This document shows positions 51,465 to 55,904 of a stretch of DNA of 55,904 bases, piece by piece (the first letter of the stretch is position 1; each line of letters begins with the position of its first letter). The stretch comes from Bacillus nitratireducens (GTDB lineage: Bacteria; Bacillota; Bacilli; Bacillales; Bacillaceae_G). Below the pieces are notes generated by a model, which was not told the DNA's origin, did no database searches, and worked only from the letters and a program-made list of their open reading frames with translations. The stretch lies in assembly GCF_001884135.1 (NCBI RefSeq), contig NZ_MAOC01000003.1, positions 1 through 55,904 of the forward strand, read 5' to 3'. Made by a program: the position numbers and the translations under genes.

Positions 51465-53549
51465 ATGAAAAATAAACTATCTAGGGTATTAGCCGCTACA
51501 TTTGCGCTAACGATGACCCTACCAACAGGCGCGATAGCGTCTTCTAGCAGTAAGACTCCGGTTGTAGCTAACCAAGAAGTTGCTAGCGAAGAACTGGAGA
51601 AGATTGCGGCAGATAAGGCTGCTCTACTTACGGAGTCCCATGGGACGACTAGCGTGCAGTATGCGCTGATTGATAATGGCAAACTTATTTTGTCGGGTCA
51701 GACAGACAAGAACGATATGAAAAGGAAACAGTCGCTGACTAAAGATACTCTATACGGGATTGGTTCAGTCAGTAAAATGTATGCAGCAACGGCTGTAATG
51801 AAATTGGTCGACGAAGGAAAAGTCGATTTGGATGCTCCTGTCGTCCACTATGTTCCTGATTTCAAGATGAAAGACGAGCGGTACAAACGCATTACGCCGC
51901 GTATGCTGCTAAACCACTCCTCCGGCTTGCAAGGTTCCACGTTAAGTAATGCATTTTTATTTAACGATAATGATACCTATGCCCATGATGTCTTGTTGCG
52001 GCAATTGTCCAACCAGAGCTTGAAGGCGGATCCTGGCGCTCTCTCGGTTTACTGCAACGACGGCTTTACGCTGGCTGAGATTTTGGTGGAAAAAGTCAGC
52101 GGTATGAGCTTTACCGAATTTCTACATCAACGGTTTACAGAACCCTTAAAGCTGAATCATACGAAAACGCCGCAGGACAAATGGGAAGGCGAAAAGCGGG
52201 CTGAACTTTATTTTCCGGCGTACCAAGGGCAACTTCCCATTGAATCGGTGAATGTGATTGGTTCGGGAGGGATCTCTTCCACGGCAGAAGATATGGTACG
52301 ATTCTCACAATTATTTATGGGACAGGGAAAAGGGATTCTCTCTGATAAGGCAGTCAAGGCGATGGAGCAAGAGGAATATAAAAAAGGAATGTGGCCTGGG
52401 GATGGAGATAATATTTTCAACTATGGTCTTGGCTGGGATAGTGTCAAACTATACCCATTCAGTAAATATGGGATAAAAGGCTTGGCTAAGGGCGGCGACA
52501 CGTCACTGCAACATGCTATACTGGTCGTGCTTCCGGAACAGAAGATGGCAGTGGCTGTGTTGTCATCCGGCGGGCAAAGCTCTACAAATCAACTACTGGC
52601 AACTGAATTACTGCTCGTCGCGCTTAAAGAGAAGGGCACAATTAAGGACATCAAGCCAAACAAATCCTTTGGCAAGCCGGTCAAGGCCAAGATGCCTCAA
52701 GACGTGGCGAAGAAAGCGGGATTTTACGGCAAGAGCGACAGTCATTTCAAAATAGAAATTACGAAGAATGGAGAACTGTTCTTACCATCTAATCGAGAAG
52801 AAAAATATGTATATACTGCGAATGGAAGCTTTATTAATGAGAAGGGTACTTCCAAGCTCAGCTTCGTCACTGAGAAGAATGGAAGAACTTATTTGAAGGA
52901 GAGCACATATAAATCGACGCCAGGCTTAGGGCAAAATGTGATGACTCACTATTTAGCCGAGAAACTAGAAGACAACGTGCTATCGAAGAAAACCGCTGCC
53001 GCATGGGCGAAGCGGGAAGGCGTCAAGTTCTATCTCGTGAACGAGAAATTTAGTTCTATTGAATATCTCGTTCAACCGAAACTTATTACCACACAAATTA
53101 CTCGCAAGGAAGGCCTGGCGGGCTATTGGGACGGCAGAAAAATTACAGGTCCGAACACCGCGGCGCATCAACTCCAGATTCCCGTGATGAATGGCCGTGA
53201 TACGACTGAAACTCATTTCTATACAGAAGGCGGCAGTGAATATATGGAAATGGCCGGATTGTTATATGTAAGTGGATCCAGCGTAAAACCGCTTGATGCA
53301 GGCCAAACATCCAAAGTTACGCTGCAAGCAAATGGGTATGCGAAATGGTTTACGATCCCACAAGCGACAGCGGGGAAAACGATGACCGTGGAGTTGCCAT
53401 TGAAGAGTTCGTTCGCGGTGTATGATGAGAAGGGAGTATGTGTCAATTTTACCGTTGTGAGCGGCAATAACAAAGTAAAACTGCCAAAGAACGGAACGGT
53501 TGTATTTGCTGGCGCGCCGAACTCGGAATTTGCAATTACGTTGAACTAG
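51465..53549 (+). CDS. Secreted serine hydrolase, beta-lactamase / DD-peptidase fold, 694 residues
   Basis: A signal peptide (MKNKLSRVLAATFALTMTLP, cleavage near AIAS) leads a penicillin-binding domain of about 370 residues: Ser101-x-x-Lys104 in GIGSVSKMYA, Tyr196-x-Asn198 in SVYCND, and a KGGDTS third motif near residue 345. The C-terminal 300 residues are beta-rich with no named domain. Codons use more G and C than any neighbour (for example GCGGGAAGGCG), suggesting recent transfer from a Paenibacillus- or Brevibacillus-like source. ATG 51465 follows AAGGAGG. Activity is probably on D-amino acid peptides, peptidoglycan or a beta-lactam-like compound. It stands between IS231-derived ends. 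Confidence 0.85.
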   Translation: MKNKLSRVLAATFALTMTLPTGAIASSSSKTPVVANQEVASEELEKIAADKAALLTESHGTTSVQYALIDNGKLILSGQTDKNDMKRKQSLTKDTLYGIGSVSKMYAATAVMKLVDEGKVDLDAPVVHYVPDFKMKDERYKRITPRMLLNHSSGLQGSTLSNAFLFNDNDTYAHDVLLRQLSNQSLKADPGALSVYCNDGFTLAEILVEKVSGMSFTEFLHQRFTEPLKLNHTKTPQDKWEGEKRAELYFPAYQGQLPIESVNVIGSGGISSTAEDMVRFSQLFMGQGKGILSDKAVKAMEQEEYKKGMWPGDGDNIFNYGLGWDSVKLYPFSKYGIKGLAKGGDTSLQHAILVVLPEQKMAVAVLSSGGQSSTNQLLATELLLVALKEKGTIKDIKPNKSFGKPVKAKMPQDVAKKAGFYGKSDSHFKIEITKNGELFLPSNREEKYVYTANGSFINEKGTSKLSFVTEKNGRTYLKESTYKSTPGLGQNVMTHYLAEKLEDNVLSKKTAAAWAKREGVKFYLVNEKFSSIEYLVQPKLITTQITRKEGLAGYWDGRKITGPNTAAHQLQIPVMNGRDTTETHFYTEGGSEYMEMAGLLYVSGSSVKPLDAGQTSKVTLQANGYAKWFTIPQATAGKTMTVELPLKSSFAVYDEKGVCVNFTVVSGNNKVKLPKNGTVVFAGAPNSEFAITLN

Positions 53550-53620
53550 CTACAATTCTAAATGGACTGCAACAAAACCAGTACGACACAGAAGAGGTGT
53601 TTTGCTGGTTTTGTTTGTAT

Positions 53621-53702
53621 TTACGTATTATCTTTACGAAGAGGCTTTCCACAAATAATATCACGCTCAAACTCTGCAAGAACAGCTAGCATACCAGTTC
53701 TG
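53621..53702 (-). pseudogene. Serine recombinase (resolvase) fragment
   Basis: The minus strand reads TGMLAVLAEFERDIICGKPL, the AEFER(D) helix region of Tn3-type resolvases, before a stop at 53621. Only about 26 codons are left. Confidence 0.6.
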
Positions 53703-53738
53703 GGCAATCATCTTTTGCCCCACGCATCTTCTCGATGT

Positions 53739-53918
53739 AAATACGTTCGTAGCCGGCATTATGATGTACAAGCCCTATACGATGCAGGAATTATCCGAGG
53801 TGTTTCGGCTACTAAGTTTAACCAACATGACACACTCACACATCAACAGGCTGCACTTATGTTAGAACGAACACTAGAATATCTAGGTGTAGAAAAAGAG
53901 CCAAATACAGGGCCCTAC
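53739..53918 (+). pseudogene. S-layer homology (SLH) domain fragment
   Basis: The frame reads KYVRSRHYDVQALYDAGIIR, GVSATKFNQHDTLTHQQAAL and MLERTLEYLGVEKEP, one SLH module (the signature is GIIRGVS-x-T-x-FN-x-H-x-TLT-x-QQAA-x-ML). It comes from a protein attached to pyruvylated wall polysaccharide. Coding stops being meaningful exactly where the IS231-type end begins (53919), so the cassette insertion cut this gene. Confidence 0.75.
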
Positions 53919-53959
53919 CACATACCCATCAACTTAAGAAGAATAAACGCCACCAAAAC

Positions 53960-54001
53960 AAAAAAAGCCCCAAATTTTTCTTGAAAATAAGTTAGGGCTT
54001 T
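53960..54001. terminator. Terminator of the D-peptidase gene
   Basis: On the minus strand GAAAGCCCTAA and a GGGGCTTTTTTT tract pair across a 24-base loop and end in a T-run, about 60 bases after the stop codon at 54059. Confidence 0.6.
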
Positions 54002-54058
54002 CGAACAAGAAAAGTATATTTTTAACTATGAAAACTACGATAAATTTTTCCTTTTTTC

Positions 54059-55228
54059 CTACTTACTAAATTCAGCAAGTAAAATATTTTTAAAAGGATT
54101 AGGACTGTCAGTTCTACCCAAACTATTCCAATTGACGACCAACGTATGCTTGCCTCCAAGTGTACCTCCAACAAGAGTAGTAAACCCTAGAATGCCACCT
54201 GTGTGTCCCCATATCGAGACACCGCTTGGAAGCTTAGTTTCATAGATTCCAAGACCATATCCATCGATTCCTTCTTTTCCTGTAGGAACTGTAGTAAGCA
54301 TTTGTTTTAGTTGCTGTTCCTTCAGTAATTTGCCACCGAGCAAGTAAGAGAAGAATTTGTTTAAGTCGTCAGCAGTAGAAATCATATCTCCAGCAGAGCT
54401 ACCTGCACTTGGGTTATAATAAGTAACGTCTTTTAGCTCACTTGCTCCGTCTGGTTGGACATATCCACGGGCATGGTTAGTGCCTGGAATAACACTTGAG
54501 TTGCCTGGTAGGAATGTATTCGACAATTCAAGTGGTTCAATAATCCGATTTTCAATCTCTTCCGCATAGCTGTTTCTGGTTACTTTTTCAATAAGAATGC
54601 CCAGTAATACGTATCCTGTGTTTGAATAAGACCAGCCATCTCCTGGGGCAAAGTCTGGAGGCAGAGAAACCCCCATCTTCACTAACTCTTCAGCCGTATA
54701 CGATTTTTTTGTATCCGTAAAATCAGCGTCTTTTGACCTTGAGTATTCAGCGATACCACTTGTATGGTTCAATATCTGCCGGATAGTAATCTGGTTACCA
54801 TCATATCCATTTCCTTGAATGACACCAGGCAACCAGTCTTCGATGTAGTCGTCTAGATTCAGGCGATTCTCTCCAGCTAATTGAAGTACAACTGTTGCGG
54901 TGAACGTCTTCGTCACACTACCAATGCGAAAGCGAAAATCTGTTTTCATTGGTTTCTTGGTTCTCAGATCCGCTATTCCAGCGGCATACCCCCACGTTTT
55001 TCCACCCTCAGAAGTTTTAGCAAGTATCCCCGGGTATCCAAGTTGCAATGTATCCCGCATTGCTTGCTTGACGGAAGTACGATCTCGTTGAGTATTTGTT
55101 TGTAACGAACTAGATACATTTTGAGTGGGCTCTGCTTTTACAATTGAGGTTGGTGTTGTATATAACAGGGAACTTCCAGCTATTAAAAGGGCCAGACTTG
55201 CACATGTAATTTGACTACGTATTTTCAT
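54059..55228 (-). CDS. adp: Secreted D-stereospecific peptidase / DD-carboxypeptidase-like serine hydrolase
   Basis: 389 residues from ATG 55228 (GAGGAGAGG upstream; an ATG at 55252 lies within that site). A signal peptide (to about VKAE) is followed by a penicillin-binding fold like the R61 DD-carboxypeptidase: Ser104-x-x-Lys107 in RIGSVTKTFT, the Tyr-x-Asn motif GWSYSNTGYVLLG, and the third motif WGHTGGILG. Alkaline D-peptidases (Adp) of B. cereus have this length and fold and cleave peptides next to D-phenylalanine. It occupies the IS231-bounded cassette. A broken paralogue is at 51044-51370. Confidence 0.85.
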   Translation of the reverse strand: MKIRSQITCASLALLIAGSSLLYTTPTSIVKAEPTQNVSSSLQTNTQRDRTSVKQAMRDTLQLGYPGILAKTSEGGKTWGYAAGIADLRTKKPMKTDFRFRIGSVTKTFTATVVLQLAGENRLNLDDYIEDWLPGVIQGNGYDGNQITIRQILNHTSGIAEYSRSKDADFTDTKKSYTAEELVKMGVSLPPDFAPGDGWSYSNTGYVLLGILIEKVTRNSYAEEIENRIIEPLELSNTFLPGNSSVIPGTNHARGYVQPDGASELKDVTYYNPSAGSSAGDMISTADDLNKFFSYLLGGKLLKEQQLKQMLTTVPTGKEGIDGYGLGIYETKLPSGVSIWGHTGGILGFTTLVGGTLGGKHTLVVNWNSLGRTDSPNPFKNILLAEFSK

Positions 55229-55252
55229 AAGGCATTCCTCTCCTCTATTCAT

Positions 55253-55690
55253 ATTATATAAGTGTTTGCTTACTGTTCCTTACTTCCTGACAAGACTTAG
55301 GGAAAGACCCTCACGCATATAGATTAAAGCCCCAGTACAAAGGTATCTATCAATACCAACAATTTGAGCCATTTAAATCTCCATCCCTTCTATAACAAAA
55401 TTATTCAAAGGTATGAAAGCATATTATGTACCCTTAGTTATTGTTAGGATTAACACAACATGAGACATAACCCCAACCCATATTTTACTTTATTTATCCA
55501 TAATATGTATTGAGAAAGAATGTAAATTCGAATCCTTTCCGTAACCCAACTATTGATCGTTTTTTTCACCTATTATAATTAGTTATTTAGAATTTCATAA
55601 TAAAAAACTGTAAAAAAAATAGCGAGTCCCTTAACGTACAGGAAGCGGTTGAAAAATATGTCTAAACGTACAATTTTCTTTTTTTGATAT
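55253..55690. other. Noncoding part of the cassette upstream of the D-peptidase gene
   Basis: No open frame of interest. It contains the promoter of the D-peptidase gene on the minus strand; no clear -35/-10 pair was singled out. Confidence 0.4.
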
Positions 55691-55857
55691 GGTGACCCCA
55701 TCGCCATCAAGCTAAGGTTTTGAAGTACCCACTAAATGAAATTTTTCTTTCTCTACAGTTAGTTATTTTGAGAAGTCAGCTCATTTTTTTGTTTTTGGGG
55801 TGTTTACTTTTCTTAAGTTGATGGATGTGTATGGTGACCCCATCGCTATCAAGCTAA
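55691..55857. repeat. Duplicated 25-bp block beside the IS231-type end
   Basis: GGTGACCCCATCGCCATCAA-GCTAA (55691-55715, inside the cassette) recurs as GGTGACCCCATCGCTATCAA-GCTAA (55833-55857, just outside the terminal repeat). A diverged copy lies at 215-240 at the other end of the window. Confidence 0.7.
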
Positions 55858-55904
55858 CAAAACAAAATCCCCCCTAAAATGAAAAAATAAGCTATTCTTT
55901 CTGT

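Larger units (their letters stand above)
53919..55829 (-). mobile_element. MIC231-like mobile insertion cassette carrying a D-peptidase gene
   Basis: Left end CACATACCCATCAACTTAAG (from 53919) and right end CTTAAGTTGATGGATGTG (55812-55829) are inverted IS231 terminal repeats, and homology continues inward for about 45 bp on each side (AATAAACGCC / AGTAAACACC, then CAAAAACAAAAAAA). Instead of a transposase the 1.9-kb interior carries one serine hydrolase gene. IS231-related cassettes with an adp gene (MIC231) have been described from B. cereus strains; I identify this from memory of that structure. It would need an IS231 transposase supplied in trans. Confidence 0.75.

Noticed and set aside
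54881-55105. Plus-strand frames over the D-peptidase gene
   Set aside because: Antisense to a gene with intact catalytic motifs; no translation signals.

Overview
The window looks like DNA of the Bacillus cereus group (B. cereus / B. thuringiensis type): low GC, an alpha/beta-type small acid-soluble spore protein, IS240-like (IS6 family) and IS231-like (IS4 family) elements, a decayed haemolysin II gene, and Bacillus-type AGGAGG ribosome binding sites. It could be a chromosomal island or part of a large plasmid; nothing here decides between them. It is an accessory region with about fifteen gene relics.

Layout. 1-8.4 kb: an insertion-sequence-rich stretch with a DUF1304 membrane protein, broken nitroreductase and exported-protein genes, two DUF4064 paralogues, a small membrane gene shifted out of frame by a 10-bp repeat, an Rpn-family nuclease gene and a truncated second copy of iolB. 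8.7-11.8 kb: a large secreted subtilisin-like protease. 12.1-23.6 kb: a myo-inositol catabolism operon on the minus strand (iolG-C-A-D-E-J-B), a divergent MFS permease, and a LacI-type regulator. Both divergent promoters carry a TTAAGCGCTT operator just downstream, and the permease promoter also has a perfect catabolite (cre) box. The seven enzymes cover the route from inositol to acetyl-CoA (IolG, IolE, IolD, IolB, IolC, IolJ, IolA).

24.5-36.6 kb: a probable immunity island on the minus strand. It holds a zinc-ribbon / P-loop NTPase with two membrane segments and a C-terminal PD-(D/E)XK-like nuclease domain, an 83-residue protein, a frameshifted relic, and a 1306-residue protein ending in a CHAT caspase-like protease with an intact His/Cys pair. 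Beyond an IS240 copy lies a decayed diadenylate-cyclase-like (DAC) gene in the same direction, and on the far side lies an hlyII pseudogene. I consider the NTPase-nuclease + CHAT pair the best candidate for an undescribed system.

36.7-43.8 kb: a small secreted protein driven from a promoter inside a 21-bp inverted repeat, a spore SASP, an ABC transporter (ATPase + FtsX/MacB-type permease), and a divergent response regulator / histidine kinase pair whose sensor domain contains a 15-bp tandem repeat; a recurring AACTCYAGAT motif lies between them. 43.9-49.1 kb: mobile-element genes (muramidase, replication-relaxation protein, FtsK-type translocase, small membrane protein, XRE regulator) and a LysM-SleB-type wall hydrolase.

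49.1-55.9 kb: IS231 relic, a 694-residue serine hydrolase of visibly higher GC, relics of a resolvase and an S-layer-homology domain, and an Adp-like D-peptidase gene bounded by IS231-type inverted repeats, resembling a mobile insertion cassette (MIC231). No tRNA, rRNA, riboswitch or CRISPR array was recognised.
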